Below the pieces are notes generated by a model. That model was not told the origin of the DNA. It searched no databases and saw only the letters and a list, made by a program, of their open reading frames with translations. This document shows positions 19,510 to 28,664 of a stretch of DNA of 64,000 nt, piece after piece (the first letter of the stretch is position 1; every line of letters begins with the position of its first letter). This stretch comes from Aureimonas mangrovi (lineage in GTDB: Bacteria; Pseudomonadota; Alphaproteobacteria; Rhizobiales; Rhizobiaceae), in the NCBI RefSeq assembly GCF_014058705.1, contig NZ_CP059692.1:377001-441000 (forward strand), read 5' to 3'. A program made the position numbers and the translations under genes.

Positions 19510-20934
19510 ATGGCACAGGCGGCGACGAAGATCGGCGTGGTGGGGCTCGGCACGATGGGCGCGAATCTCGTGCTCAACATCGCCAGCCACGGTTTCGGGA
19601 CGACGGGCTTCGACCCCGTGCCCGATAAGGTTGCGGACCTGGCGAAGGCGGTCGGCGGGATCGGCGGCAGCTACGTGTCGGTCGGCTCGCTCTCCGAGAT
19701 GGTGCAGGCGATCGAAGCGCCGCGCATCGTCCTGATGATGGTGCCGGCCGGCCCCATCGTCGACCAGCAGATCGAGGCTCTGACGCCGCTCCTGTCAAAG
19801 GGCGACATCATCGTCGACGCCGGCAACACCGATTTCAACGACACGATCCGGCGCACCAAGGCGCTGGAGGGCTCGGGTCTGCTTTACTGCGGCATCGGCG
19901 TTTCGGGCGGCGAACTCGGCGCGCGCTACGGCGCCTCGATCATGGCCGGCGGCCCGCCGGAAGCCTACGCCATCCTCGAACCGATCCTCAGCGCGATCGC
20001 CGCGCGGCACGAAGGCGAGCCCTGCGTGGCCTATCTGGGGACCGACGGGGCCGGCAATTTCGTCAAGACCATCCACAACGGCATCGAATATGCCGACATG
20101 CAGATGATCGCCGAGATCTACGGCATCATGCGCGACGGGCTGAATCTCGACAACGCGGCGATGTCGAAGATCTTCTCGCGCTGGAACGAGGGCGGGCTGC
20201 AGTCCTATCTCATCGAGATAACCGGGGTCGTTCTGGCCGAGAAGGACCCCGAGACGGGCAAGGACCTCGTCGACCTGATCGTCGATTCGGCCGGTCAGAA
20301 GGGTACGGGCCGCTGGGCCGTGATCGAGGCGCAGAAGCTCGGTGCGGGCGCGACGACGCTGGAGGCCGCCGTCTCGGCGCGCTCGATTTCGTCGCGCCTT
20401 CAGGAGCGGGCCCAGGCCGCCGAAGTCTATGCCGGCCTCACCGCCACGCAGCCGGAGTTTGCCGGTGACGACGCGGGTATCGCCGAACTGGAGGCGGCAC
20501 TGGAAACCGCTAAGATCATCGCCTATGCGCAAGGCTTCGCGGTGATGCAGACCGCGTCGAAGGATTACGGCTGGGAACTGCCGCTCGGCACCATCGCCCG
20601 GATCTGGCGTGCCGGCTGCATCATCCGCTCGCGCTTCCTCGACGACATCGCGGCCGGCTACGACAAAGGCTCGGTGGCGAACCTGCTTCTGGCGCCAGAC
20701 TTCGTCGAGCGCGTCTCGAAGGGCGAGGGCGCCCTGCGGCGCACCGTCTCGCGCGCCACGCTGGCCGGCCTGCCGGTGCCGGCGCTTTCGGCGGCGCTCG
20801 CCTATTTCGACGACTACCGGCGCGCGCGCGGTACGGCGAACCTCACGCAGGGACAACGCGATCTCTTCGGCGCGCACACCTTCCAACGTACCGATCGCGA
20901 AGGCACTTTCCATCACAAATGGCCGGCGGTCTGA
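19510..20934 (+). CDS. gnd: 6-phosphogluconate dehydrogenase, NADP-dependent, decarboxylating
   Basis: A 474-residue cytoplasmic enzyme converting 6-phosphogluconate to ribulose 5-phosphate, CO2 and NADPH in the oxidative pentose phosphate pathway. The Rossmann motif GLGTMGANL is at 13-21, the substrate block GVSGGELGARYG near 133, the catalytic-lysine region FVKTIHNGIEY near 185, and the typical C-terminal RTDREGTFHHKWP. It begins 21 bases after frmB, so it may be cotranscribed. Confidence 0.95.
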   Translation: MAQAATKIGVVGLGTMGANLVLNIASHGFGTTGFDPVPDKVADLAKAVGGIGGSYVSVGSLSEMVQAIEAPRIVLMMVPAGPIVDQQIEALTPLLSKGDIIVDAGNTDFNDTIRRTKALEGSGLLYCGIGVSGGELGARYGASIMAGGPPEAYAILEPILSAIAARHEGEPCVAYLGTDGAGNFVKTIHNGIEYADMQMIAEIYGIMRDGLNLDNAAMSKIFSRWNEGGLQSYLIEITGVVLAEKDPETGKDLVDLIVDSAGQKGTGRWAVIEAQKLGAGATTLEAAVSARSISSRLQERAQAAEVYAGLTATQPEFAGDDAGIAELEAALETAKIIAYAQGFAVMQTASKDYGWELPLGTIARIWRAGCIIRSRFLDDIAAGYDKGSVANLLLAPDFVERVSKGEGALRRTVSRATLAGLPVPALSAALAYFDDYRRARGTANLTQGQRDLFGAHTFQRTDREGTFHHKWPAV

Positions 20935-21042
20935 CGACCGTCGCATCTCTTCCGAACGTTTCGCGCAAGCTTGGGGGTTGGCTTTTCGCCGCACCGCAAT
21001 AGGCTTTGCACCGGGAGGCCGGAAATACGGGAGCCATTGACG

Positions 21043-21486
21043 ATGGCACGTATCGACAACGCGCCGCGCGCGCTTCTGGCGCTTCTGATGGTTTTCACGC
21101 TCGCTGCGTGCGCCGGCACCTACCCTGCGCAGCGGGTCAACTCGGCCAAGACAGTTCTGATGGGTCTCACCCAGGAAGACGTGCGCATGTGCGCGGGTTT
21201 CCCCACGCGCCAGCACGAGGATTCGGAGGCGGGCGTCTCGATCTGGAACTACGAGCTTCGCAACCAGGCGGGCGGCGTCAATCTCTCCGCCCCGCTTTGG
21301 GTCGCGAACACCAATCTGTCGATCAGCGGCGGCGGCTCCTGCCAGGCCCAGTTCCGCTTCGTGGACGGCGTCCTGGACCGGCTCGCCTATGCTGGCGACA
21401 ATGATGGGCCGGGAGGCAGAGACACTCTCTGCGCCCCCATCGTCGATGGCTGCCTCTCCTATGTCGTGGAGGAGACCGGGCGCTGA
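21043..21486 (+). CDS. small lipoprotein of unknown function
   Basis: A 147-residue protein with a lipoprotein signal peptide. The lipobox is LAAC, with the acylated cysteine near residue 23. The mature part starts with a charged segment (QRVNSAKTVLMGLTQEDVRM) and then has paired cysteines (MCAG, GSCQAQF, TLCAPIVDGCLSY), which suggest disulfides in the periplasm. ATG 21043 follows GGGAG. I do not recognise a named family. Confidence 0.75.
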   Translation: MARIDNAPRALLALLMVFTLAACAGTYPAQRVNSAKTVLMGLTQEDVRMCAGFPTRQHEDSEAGVSIWNYELRNQAGGVNLSAPLWVANTNLSISGGGSCQAQFRFVDGVLDRLAYAGDNDGPGGRDTLCAPIVDGCLSYVVEETGR

Positions 21487-21502
21487 GCGAGGCGTGCGAG
21501 CT

Positions 21503-22030
21503 TCAGCGGATCGGCAGGCCGTTCAGCCGACGATAGCTTTCGATCTCGGACCGGCGCCCGGCAAGGTTTTCGCGCAGCGACGCGAGGCCCGCCCTTACGG
21601 TCGCGAGATCATCGGCGTTGGCGGTCTTATCGGTGAAACCGTTCGGGTACGCCTCGTCCCAGGCCAGCGCATCGTCGATCGTGGCGAGCCATTCGTCGAA
21701 GTCGCCGCCGATATACTCGTTGATCGGCCGCCCGACATTGTTCATCAGCGAATCGAACAGCGCCGGGTCGCCGCTGCGCGGCAGGTCCGGATTGGCTGTC
21801 AGATGGAAGCGATAGCGGATCTGTCCGATATAGAGCCATTCCGCCGCTTCCTCACGCCGGCCCTCGTTGTAGAGTTTGGCCGCCAGCGCAAAATAGGCGG
21901 CCGGATGCGTGTTCTCGACCGTGTCGAGGAGTTCGGCCGAACTCATTGCATTGAAGTTCTGCGCGGCCGCCGGTAGCGGGAGAGCCGCCATAAGGGCCGT
22001 CACCGCCAGTGCGAACAGGGTCGTGCGCAT
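21503..22030 (-). CDS. secreted protein of unknown function
   Basis: A 175-residue protein with a Sec signal peptide (TTLFALAVTALMAALPLPAAA) cleaved near residue 23. The mature part is helical and tetratricopeptide-like (AAYFALAAKLYNEGRREEAA). ATG 22030 is preferred over the in-frame ATG 22045 because GAGGAA lies seven bases before it. It converges with the lipoprotein gene, leaving 16 bases between stops. The function is unknown. Confidence 0.75.
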   Translation of the reverse strand: MRTTLFALAVTALMAALPLPAAAQNFNAMSSAELLDTVENTHPAAYFALAAKLYNEGRREEAAEWLYIGQIRYRFHLTANPDLPRSGDPALFDSLMNNVGRPINEYIGGDFDEWLATIDDALAWDEAYPNGFTDKTANADDLATVRAGLASLRENLAGRRSEIESYRRLNGLPIR

Positions 22031-22079
22031 TGTCGAATTCCTCATCTGGATGCGGCGCGGGCGCACCGCGTTTTCCGGT

Positions 22080-22832
22080 TTACCGCGTATCGGAAGAAGG
22101 CGCCAAAAAGATCGCGGCGATATCCTCCACCGTGAGCCGGCGCCATTGCCCGGCCGCGAGGTCTTCGGGAAGGTCGAGCCCGCCGATGCGCTCGCGGTGC
22201 AGCGCCTCCACATGGTTGCCGAGCGCGGCGAACATGCGGCGCACCTGATGGTAGCGTCCTTCGTGGACCGTCAGCACCGCCTCGCGCTCGCCGACAGGCT
22301 CCAGTTCGGCGGGCTTGAGCGGCTTGTCCTCGCCCTCCAGCATCAAGGTTCCGCTGGCGAACGCCGCCGCCTCCGTGCCCTCCAGCGGGCGTGCGAGATG
22401 CGCGCGGTAGCGCTTGGGCACGTGCCGGCGCGGCGAGATGATGCGGTGCAGGAGCGCCCCGTCGTCCGTCATCAGGAGCAGGCCCGAGGTCTCCTTGTCG
22501 AGCCGGCCGACCGTGGAGATCGCAGGCTCGCGCCGCCGCCAGCGCGCCGGCAGAAGATCGTAGACGAGCGGCCCGGCCTCCTTGTGCGAGCAGGTCACGC
22601 CGAGCGGCTTGTGCAGCATCAGCGCAAAGCCCGGCAGCGGGTCGAGCCCCTCGCCGTCCACGTCGAGGCGGTCCTCCAGATCGGGCGTCAGCTTCAGCCG
22701 CTCGTCGCCGGCGGACAGCGGCGCGCCGTCGAGGCGGATGCGCCCGTTTCTCGCCAGCATCTGGATCTCGCGCCGCGAGGCGTAGCCCATGCCAGACAGA
22801 AGCTTGTCGAGGCGTGCTGTCGGCGTCTTCAT
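22080..22832 (-). CDS. rsuA: RsuA-family pseudouridine synthase
   Basis: A 250-residue RNA-modifying enzyme. The N-terminal S4 RNA-binding domain (RLDKLLSGMGYASRREIQ) covers about 7-60. The catalytic domain has the nucleophile motif GRLDKETSGLLLMT, whose aspartate attacks uridine, and the family tail YHQVRRMFAALGNHVEALHR. Members modify uridine 516 of 16S rRNA (RsuA) or related 23S sites (RluE/RluB-like), and length and motifs fit RsuA best. ATG 22832 overlaps the stop of the upstream methyltransferase by four bases. Confidence 0.85.
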   Translation of the reverse strand: MKTPTARLDKLLSGMGYASRREIQMLARNGRIRLDGAPLSAGDERLKLTPDLEDRLDVDGEGLDPLPGFALMLHKPLGVTCSHKEAGPLVYDLLPARWRRREPAISTVGRLDKETSGLLLMTDDGALLHRIISPRRHVPKRYRAHLARPLEGTEAAAFASGTLMLEGEDKPLKPAELEPVGEREAVLTVHEGRYHQVRRMFAALGNHVEALHRERIGGLDLPEDLAAGQWRRLTVEDIAAIFLAPSSDTR

Positions 22833-23776
22833 CCCTTGCGCGCCTCGAAGATCTTGTAGCCGCCGCCCTCGGCGACCGTTTCGACGCTGCGGAAGGCGGC
22901 GCGCAGCACCGCTTCGTAGGGCAGGTGCCGATTGGCGACGAGATGCAATGTGCCGCCACGGGCGAGCATCGCGGCGGCCGCGCGAACGAACTCCTGCCCC
23001 AGCGACTTGTCCTCGGCGCCCTCGGCGTGGAAGGGCGGGTTCGTCACGACGAAATCGAGACCGGAGAGGGCGCTGCGGCGAGCGTCCGCCCACAGGATGG
23101 TCGCACGCGGATCGACAACGTTGCGGCGCGCCGCCTCGGCGGCCCGGCGGTCGATCTCGACGAGGGTCAGGGACGTGACGGCCTCGCTCGCCAGGATCGC
23201 GCGCGACAGGATTCCGAGCCCAGCGCCGAGATCGGCTCCACGACCCTTGAGGGTCGGCAGGTGGGACATAAGCAGCGCGCTGCCGGGGTCGATCCGGTCG
23301 AACGAGAAGACGCCGGGCTGCGACCACAGGCCGAGCGCCTCGTCGAAACGCGGTGCCCCTTGCGCGATGGCCGGGTCGAGACCTGCTGCAAGTTCCAAGG
23401 GCCGCTCGCACTCGCAGATGCGCTGGCGCGCCTTGAAGCGCTCGGACACGGCGCAGCCGAAGGCTTCCAATTCGCCCGCGATGCGCGCGCCGCCCTTGTC
23501 CTTGGCTGCCAGGGCCGTCAGGCGTCCGCTGGGCCTGAGCGCGCGCAGGGCGTGGGCGAGGACGAAGCGGCGTTCGGCAGCACCGGGCGGCGCGGCGACG
23601 ACGATCGTTTCCAGGCTTTCGTCGGGAAGGCCGGCGATGTCGAGCGAGCCCTCGCGAAACGGCGAGAGCTGCGCGGCTGACGCGTCGACATCGACGAGAC
23701 CGGGGTCGGGCTCGCCATAGACGGCCTGGCGGACGGCGGGTGCGGAGGAGGCGGAAAGGGTCACGCGGGGAGCCAT
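22829..23776 (-). CDS. class I SAM methyltransferase, RsmC/RlmG-like
   Basis: A 315-residue methyltransferase with two tandem domains, a degenerate N-terminal copy and an active C-terminal one. The SAM loop is ADLGAGLGILSRA at about 186-198, and the catalytic NPPFH motif for N2 methylation of guanine follows near 246. This layout is that of RsmC (16S rRNA G1207) and RlmG. The direct overlap with a 16S pseudouridine synthase favours a 16S target, by inference. Confidence 0.8.
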   Translation of the reverse strand: MAPRVTLSASSAPAVRQAVYGEPDPGLVDVDASAAQLSPFREGSLDIAGLPDESLETIVVAAPPGAAERRFVLAHALRALRPSGRLTALAAKDKGGARIAGELEAFGCAVSERFKARQRICECERPLELAAGLDPAIAQGAPRFDEALGLWSQPGVFSFDRIDPGSALLMSHLPTLKGRGADLGAGLGILSRAILASEAVTSLTLVEIDRRAAEAARRNVVDPRATILWADARRSALSGLDFVVTNPPFHAEGAEDKSLGQEFVRAAAAMLARGGTLHLVANRHLPYEAVLRAAFRSVETVAEGGGYKIFEARKG

Positions 23777-23859
23777 AGCAGTTCGGCGGGGCGCGCGGGT
23801 AGCCTCTTCCGACCCTGCGTGCCAGATAGCCCGGACGCAGAGATGGAGGATACTCGCAG

Positions 23860-25014
23860 ATGACCGACGCCGCGCTCGCCGCCCCGCCGTTGCAGGGCAT
23901 CAGGGTCCTGGAGCTCGCCCGCATCCTCGCGGGTCCCTGGATCGGGCAGACGCTGGCCGACCTCGGCGCTGACGTCATCAAGATCGAGAGCCCGGCGGGG
24001 GACGACACGCGCGCCTGGGGGCCGCCCTTCATCGAGAACGAGGGCGAACGAGCCGCGGCCTATTTCCACGCCTGCAACCGCGGCAAGCGCTCCGTGACCG
24101 CTGATTTCACCAGCGCGGAAGGCCGTGCGCTCGTCCTCGACCTCGTTCGCGAGGCGGACGTCCTCATCGAGAACTTCAAGGTGGGCGGCCTGAAGAAGTA
24201 CGGTCTCGACTATGCGAGCCTGCGCGAGATCAACCGGCGCCTCGTCTACTGCTCGGTGACGGGGTTCGGGCAGGACGGCCCCTATGCGGCGCGCGCGGGC
24301 TACGATTTCATGATCCAGGGGATGGGCGGGATCATGGACCTGACGGGCGACCCGGCCGGCGAGCCGCAGAAGATCGGCGTCGCCTTCGCCGACATCTTCA
24401 CCGGGCTCTACGGCGTGGTGGCGATCCAGGCGGCCCTCCTGCGCCGCGAGCGCCTCGGCGTCGGCGACCATATCGACATGGCGCTGATGGACTGCATGAC
24501 GGGTGTCCTCGCCAATCAGGCGCTCAACCATTTCGCCGGCGCGACGCCGACCCGCATGGGCAATGCGCATCCCAACATCGTGCCCTACCAGACCTTCGCC
24601 GTCGCCGACGGGCACGTCATCGTCGCCTGCGGCAACGATCGCCAGTTCGCAAAGCTCGCCGCGATCCTCGGCCTTGCCGACCTGCCGGCGGACCCGCGCG
24701 CGGCGACCAACGAGGCGCGTGTCGCAAACCGCGCCGAGGTGGTCGCGATCCTCGCGCAGGCGATCGCCGGCTGGGAGCGCGATCCGCTGCTGGCAGGTCT
24801 CGAGGCGGCAGGCGTGCCGGCCGGTCCCATCAACACGGTCGCAGACGTGTTCGAGGACCCGCAGGTCCTCCATCGCGCTATGCGCATCGAGGCGAAGGGG
24901 GTGCCGGGCCTGCGCACGCCGATCCGGTTCACAGACGCGACGCTCGCGCTTGACGAGCCATCTCCGCGCCTCGGCGCCGACAGGCCGCGGTGGCGCGGTC
25001 CGTCTTTGACGTAA
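23860..25014 (+). CDS. CaiB/BaiF family CoA-transferase (family III)
   Basis: A 384-residue cytoplasmic enzyme moving CoA between carboxylic acids. Family blocks are LELARILAGPWIGQTLADLG at about 17-36, KRSVTADF, GFGQDGPYA and the active-site region GYDFMIQGMGG with its conserved aspartate. ATG 23860 follows GGAGGAT. A probable acyl-CoA ligase follows 73 bases downstream, which suggests a role in fatty or dicarboxylic acid activation. The acid pair is not identifiable. Confidence 0.88.
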   Translation: MTDAALAAPPLQGIRVLELARILAGPWIGQTLADLGADVIKIESPAGDDTRAWGPPFIENEGERAAAYFHACNRGKRSVTADFTSAEGRALVLDLVREADVLIENFKVGGLKKYGLDYASLREINRRLVYCSVTGFGQDGPYAARAGYDFMIQGMGGIMDLTGDPAGEPQKIGVAFADIFTGLYGVVAIQAALLRRERLGVGDHIDMALMDCMTGVLANQALNHFAGATPTRMGNAHPNIVPYQTFAVADGHVIVACGNDRQFAKLAAILGLADLPADPRAATNEARVANRAEVVAILAQAIAGWERDPLLAGLEAAGVPAGPINTVADVFEDPQVLHRAMRIEAKGVPGLRTPIRFTDATLALDEPSPRLGADRPRWRGPSLT

Positions 25015-25015
25015 A

Positions 25016-25031
25016 CGGAAAGGCATTTCCG
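25016..25031 (+). promoter_or_regulatory. small inverted repeat ahead of fadD
   Basis: CGGAAA-GGCA-TTTCCG is a perfect 6-bp palindrome with a four-base spacer, starting two bases after the CoA-transferase stop and about 57 bases before fadD. It could be an operator for fadD or a short RNA stem. No regulator is assigned. Confidence 0.25.
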
Positions 25032-25087
25032 CAGGATCACCCTTCGTATATCGATGGGTTGGAGGAACAATGAAGGGAGGAAATTTC

Positions 25088-26755
25088 ATGAACAAGCCGT
25101 GGCTGCAGAACTACCCCGAGGGCGTGCCGGCCGAACTGCCGGAAATTCCCTATCGCTCGCTTTCCGAACTCCTCCAGGAAGCGTTCGGTCGCCATGGCGA
25201 GAAGCCGGCCTTCAAGTTCATGGGCCGCACGATGACCTATCGCGAGCTCGACGAGGCTTCGCGCGTCTTTGCGGCCTATCTGCAGTCGACCGGGCTCCAG
25301 CCCGGCGATCGCGTGGCGCTGATGATGCCGAACGTCCTGCAATATCCGGTGGCGGTGGCGGGCGTGCTGCGCGCCGGGATGGTGGTGGTCAACACCAATC
25401 CGCTCTACACGCCGCGCGAACTGGAGCACCAGCTCAAGGATTCCGGCGCCAAGGCCATCGTCATCCTCGAGAACATGGCCAAGACGCTCGAGGCATGCCG
25501 CTCGAAGGTGCCGGTCGAACACGTCGTCGTCGCCTCGGTGGGCGACATGCTGCCGGCCGTGAAAGGCTTCGTCGTCAACCTCGTGCTGCGGCACGTGAAG
25601 AAGATGGTGCCGGCCTTCTCGCTGCCGGGCTCGATCACCTGGAAGGAGGCCATGGGCCGCGGCAAGGGCGCGCGCTTCACACCTGTGGAGACCGGCCCGG
25701 AAGACGTCGCCGTCCTCCAGTATACGGGCGGCACGACCGGTGTCTCGAAGGGGGCGACGCTCACCAACTCGAACGTCGTCTCGAACGTCCTGCAGGCCGA
25801 GGCGTGGCACGAGCCGGCCATGAGCCTGATCGAGACCGAAGAGCAGCCCAACACCGTGTGCGCGCTACCACTCTACCATATTTTCGGCTTCACCGTGAAC
25901 ATGATGCTGGCCGGGCGCACGGGAGGCTGCAACATCCTGATCATCAATCCGCGCGACATACCGGCGGTGATCAAGGAACTGAAGGCCCACAAGTTCCACC
26001 TCTTCCCGGCGGTCAACACGCTGTTCGGGGCGATCGCGCGGCATCCGGACGCGAAGACCGTGGACTGGTCGACGCTGAAACTCTCGGTCGGCGGCGGCAT
26101 GGCCGTGCAGCCCGCAACGGCCAAGCTCTGGCTGGAGACGACCGGCTGCCCGATCTGCGAGGGCTACGGCCTTTCAGAGACGTCGCCGGTGGCGACGTGC
26201 AACGTCGTGACCTCGACCGCCTTCACCGGCACGATCGGCTTTCCGGTGCCCTCGACGGAGGCCAAGATCATCGACGAGGACGAGCGCGAGCTGCCGCAGG
26301 GCGAGCGCGGCGAGATCGTCATCCGCGGGCCTCAGGTGATGAAGGGCTACTGGAACCGGCCGGAGGAGACCGCGAAAGTCTTCACCCATGACGGCTTCTT
26401 CCGCACCGGCGACATCGGGACGATCGACGAGCGCGGGGCGATCAAGATCGTCGACCGCAAGAAGGACATGATCAATGTCTCCGGCTTCAACGTCTATCCG
26501 AACGAGATCGAGGAGATCGTCACCCATATGCCGGGCGTCGTCGAGGCAGCGGCTGTCGGCATTGAGGACGAGAACTCCGGCGAGGCCGTGAAGCTCTACG
26601 TCGTGAGGAGCGACCCTTCGATCACGGAAGAGCAGGTGAAGGCCTACTGCCGAGAGAACATGACGGGCTACAAACGGCCGAAGGCGGTGGAATTCCGCGA
26701 CGAGTTGCCGAAGACCGGCGTCGGCAAGGTGCTGCGCCGCGCGCTCAGGGACTGA
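25088..26755 (+). CDS. fadD: long-chain fatty acid-CoA ligase
   Basis: A 555-residue AMP-forming acyl-CoA synthetase. The P-loop-like motif YTGGTTGVSKGA is at about 216-227, the A5 block GYGLSETSP near 359, and the C-terminal hinge DRKKDMINVSGFNVYPNE and the catalytic lysine in KTGVGKVLRR are present. ATG 25088 is chosen over the upstream ATG 25070 because GGGAGG lies seven bases before it. It activates long-chain fatty acids for beta-oxidation or lipid synthesis at the inner membrane. Confidence 0.92.
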   Translation: MNKPWLQNYPEGVPAELPEIPYRSLSELLQEAFGRHGEKPAFKFMGRTMTYRELDEASRVFAAYLQSTGLQPGDRVALMMPNVLQYPVAVAGVLRAGMVVVNTNPLYTPRELEHQLKDSGAKAIVILENMAKTLEACRSKVPVEHVVVASVGDMLPAVKGFVVNLVLRHVKKMVPAFSLPGSITWKEAMGRGKGARFTPVETGPEDVAVLQYTGGTTGVSKGATLTNSNVVSNVLQAEAWHEPAMSLIETEEQPNTVCALPLYHIFGFTVNMMLAGRTGGCNILIINPRDIPAVIKELKAHKFHLFPAVNTLFGAIARHPDAKTVDWSTLKLSVGGGMAVQPATAKLWLETTGCPICEGYGLSETSPVATCNVVTSTAFTGTIGFPVPSTEAKIIDEDERELPQGERGEIVIRGPQVMKGYWNRPEETAKVFTHDGFFRTGDIGTIDERGAIKIVDRKKDMINVSGFNVYPNEIEEIVTHMPGVVEAAAVGIEDENSGEAVKLYVVRSDPSITEEQVKAYCRENMTGYKRPKAVEFRDELPKTGVGKVLRRALRD

Positions 26756-26860
26756 GGGCAAGGCCGCGAGGGCCGGGTATCGATCGCGGGCAGGGGAGAC
26801 AGGATGGCGGGCTTGCGCAAGAACCGCCATCGTGGCCTATTGCGGGTCCGGCAGGACAGG

Positions 26861-26882
26861 CGCGCGAAAGCGGTTTCGCGCG
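26861..26882. other. strong stem-loop between fadD and tRNA-fMet
   Basis: CGCGCGAAA and TTTCGCGCG form a perfect 9-bp stem with the loop GCGG. No uridine run follows at once, so it is not a classical terminator; it may stabilise or end the fadD transcript with help. Confidence 0.4.
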
Positions 26883-26912
26883 GGCATGACTTCTTTTCTC
26901 GTCCGCAGGGGC

Positions 26913-26941
26913 TTCACAGGACGGTCATGATCGCCTATATC
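26913..26941 (+). promoter_or_regulatory. promoter of tRNA-fMet
   Basis: TTCACA (26913-26918) and TATATC (26936-26941) are separated by exactly 17 bases. Transcription would start near 26948, about 30 bases before the mature tRNA 5' end. Confidence 0.6.
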
Positions 26942-26977
26942 GCTCTCACCGACGGCGCAGCGCGCCAGCGGACATGG

Positions 26978-27054
<77 letters not shown>

Positions 27055-27068
27055 TATAAACGTGCGAT

Positions 27069-27092
27069 CCCCGTCCTTGTGGCGGGGTTTTT
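27069..27092 (+). terminator. rho-independent terminator of tRNA-fMet
   Basis: CCCCG and CGGGG, extended inside by CC/GG around the loop TTGT with one bulge, are followed directly by TTTTT. It lies 14 bases after the tRNA 3' end. Confidence 0.75.
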
Positions 27093-27110
27093 GCTTTTCG
27101 GGGATATCAT

Positions 27111-27417
27111 GGGGGTTCCAGCAAGATCGCCCCGAAGGTCGATCCCGATTTTTCTCTCCACGGGCGTCGAATGACCAGCGAGCGGATGAGTTCGCAGGCT
27201 GTCATGCGCTTCGCCTCGGCATCCGATGGCGGGTCTCGTAAAGTTCAGCGATCTGGATCCAGTAGAACGCCGCCATCCCGGATGCAGCAGGGGGGGGCTC
27301 GACGGCCTCCGCGGGGAACACGTCCAGCTTCTTCCTGGGGTGTTCGAGACCGACCATCTTGTCGTTGACCCGATTGGTGGTTCCGCCCTTCAAGATCCAG
27401 TCAGGAGCGTGTCCCAC
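27111..27417 (-). pseudogene. decayed C-terminus of a large serine recombinase
   Basis: Three reading frames on the minus strand together spell a recognisable tail. The pieces are LEHPRKKLDVFPAEAVEPPP, then LLHPG (shifted at a run of eight C), then MAAFYWIQIAELYE, then DAEAKRMTACELIRSLV in another frame, then TPVERKIGIDLRGDLAG in a third. This order matches the coiled-coil region, LHPNMAxxYRxKV block and terminal VDGxLxIDLRGDLAGIL of large resolvase-type recombinases, as I know them. Frameshifts make it non-functional. The flanking bases up to 27530 show a possible further in-frame stretch (27400-27497) that I cannot assign. Confidence 0.65.
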
Positions 27418-27530
27418 TCCCGCTCGTTACGCTTCACCTTAGCTTCGGATAGCTTCAGCGCCGCACGATGCGCGAGCGGGCGCAACACCTTGGCCATGCG
27501 CGAATCGGAGTGCTGGCAGGCTGAATGCGC

Positions 27531-28640
27531 TCAGCCTCCGAGCCGGCGCTGTGCCAGCGCCTGCGACTCCCGGATTTGTCCTCGATACAGATCGCCCTTA
27601 CCCGGATACCAGGCCATGGTTCCGATCGCATCAAAGCCGGGGATCGTCTCCATGTGACGCACCATGCGCCGGCGCATCGCCTCGTCGGGCAGAGGACCGC
27701 GCATTGCGTGGAGATTGTCGGACATGTGGTCCGGGTTGGACGTGCCGCATAGAACGCAGGTCACCGCCGGATGTGCGATAACCCATTTGAGGAAGAACTG
27801 CGCCCAGCTCGTGGCTCCGAACTCGGCGGCGAAATCCGGAAGCGCGTGCCCCTCGACGATATGCGTCAGGCGCGCCTTCTCCAGCGGGAGGTTCACCAGG
27901 ACGCCGACGCCCTGATCGGATGCGGCAGGCAGAAGCCGCTCCTCCGCCGCCCGGTCGAAGATCGAATAGTTCGTCTGGACGACGTCCACCGCGCCCCGCT
28001 CGACGATGTCTGCCAGTTCGCCCTGGTAGGAGGCTTCATGATGCGTGACGCCGACGTGGCCGACGAGCCCCTCCCGTTTCCAGGCCTGAAGAAGCGGAAG
28101 GACGACGCCGGCATTGGTGATGGAGTGGCATTGCATCAGGTCAATCACCGGCCGCCAGGTGCGCAGCCGGGATTGCTCGAGGCTCGCCGTCGCATGGCTG
28201 GTGTCGCCGAGATACGAGCCGGTCGACCAGATCTTGTTGGCAAGGAACACGTCCCCCGTGCCCGGCAGTTCGGAAAGGAACGCGCCGACGGTCACCTCCG
28301 CCGAGCCGTAGAGAGGCGAGGTGTCGATGAGACCGCCGCCGCCGGCCACGTAGCGTGAGACCACCTCGCGCAGCCGATCGCGCGGATCTCCCGGCAAGAG
28401 GTCGAAGGTCAGGAACGTGCCGAGGCCAAGCGCCGTGACGCTGCGCCCCGTTCGCCCGATCTGGCGGGTGATGACGGGTTCCGAGAGCTGCGGATCCGCA
28501 GCTTCAGGAGCCTGCGCGCCGGCCTGCGCGTAGACGGGGCCGGTTGCGGCCGTGGCGATCCCCATCGCGGTGGCCCCTGCCGCCACGCCCGCTGCTCCGA
28601 GAAAGCTGCGACGATCGATCTTCAGGGTTTCGTTCTGCAT
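27531..28640 (-). CDS. Tat-exported aldo/keto reductase
   Basis: A 369-residue NAD(P)H-type aldo/keto reductase carrying a twin-arginine signal peptide: DRRSFLGAAG at 9-18, a hydrophobic stretch, and a cleavage site near VYAQA (about residue 40). The full catalytic tetrad is present: D106 and Y111 in DTSPLYG, K136 in ANKIW and H172 in QCHS. Tat export implies it folds with cofactor before crossing to the periplasm. It follows the metallo-hydrolase gene by 24 bases and has AAAGG before its ATG. The substrate is unknown. Confidence 0.85.
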   Translation of the reverse strand: MQNETLKIDRRSFLGAAGVAAGATAMGIATAATGPVYAQAGAQAPEAADPQLSEPVITRQIGRTGRSVTALGLGTFLTFDLLPGDPRDRLREVVSRYVAGGGGLIDTSPLYGSAEVTVGAFLSELPGTGDVFLANKIWSTGSYLGDTSHATASLEQSRLRTWRPVIDLMQCHSITNAGVVLPLLQAWKREGLVGHVGVTHHEASYQGELADIVERGAVDVVQTNYSIFDRAAEERLLPAASDQGVGVLVNLPLEKARLTHIVEGHALPDFAAEFGATSWAQFFLKWVIAHPAVTCVLCGTSNPDHMSDNLHAMRGPLPDEAMRRRMVRHMETIPGFDAIGTMAWYPGKGDLYRGQIRESQALAQRRLGG

Positions 28641-28664
28641 CGAGTTCAGCCTTTCGAGCGAGAA

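Noticed and set aside
22833-24032. Long minus-strand open frame running upstream of rsuA, plus many other long frames opposite real genes
   Set aside because: High GC removes stop codons from shadow frames. The methyltransferase and CoA-transferase genes occupy this DNA with clear motifs, and the shadow translation is Arg/Pro-rich without domains.
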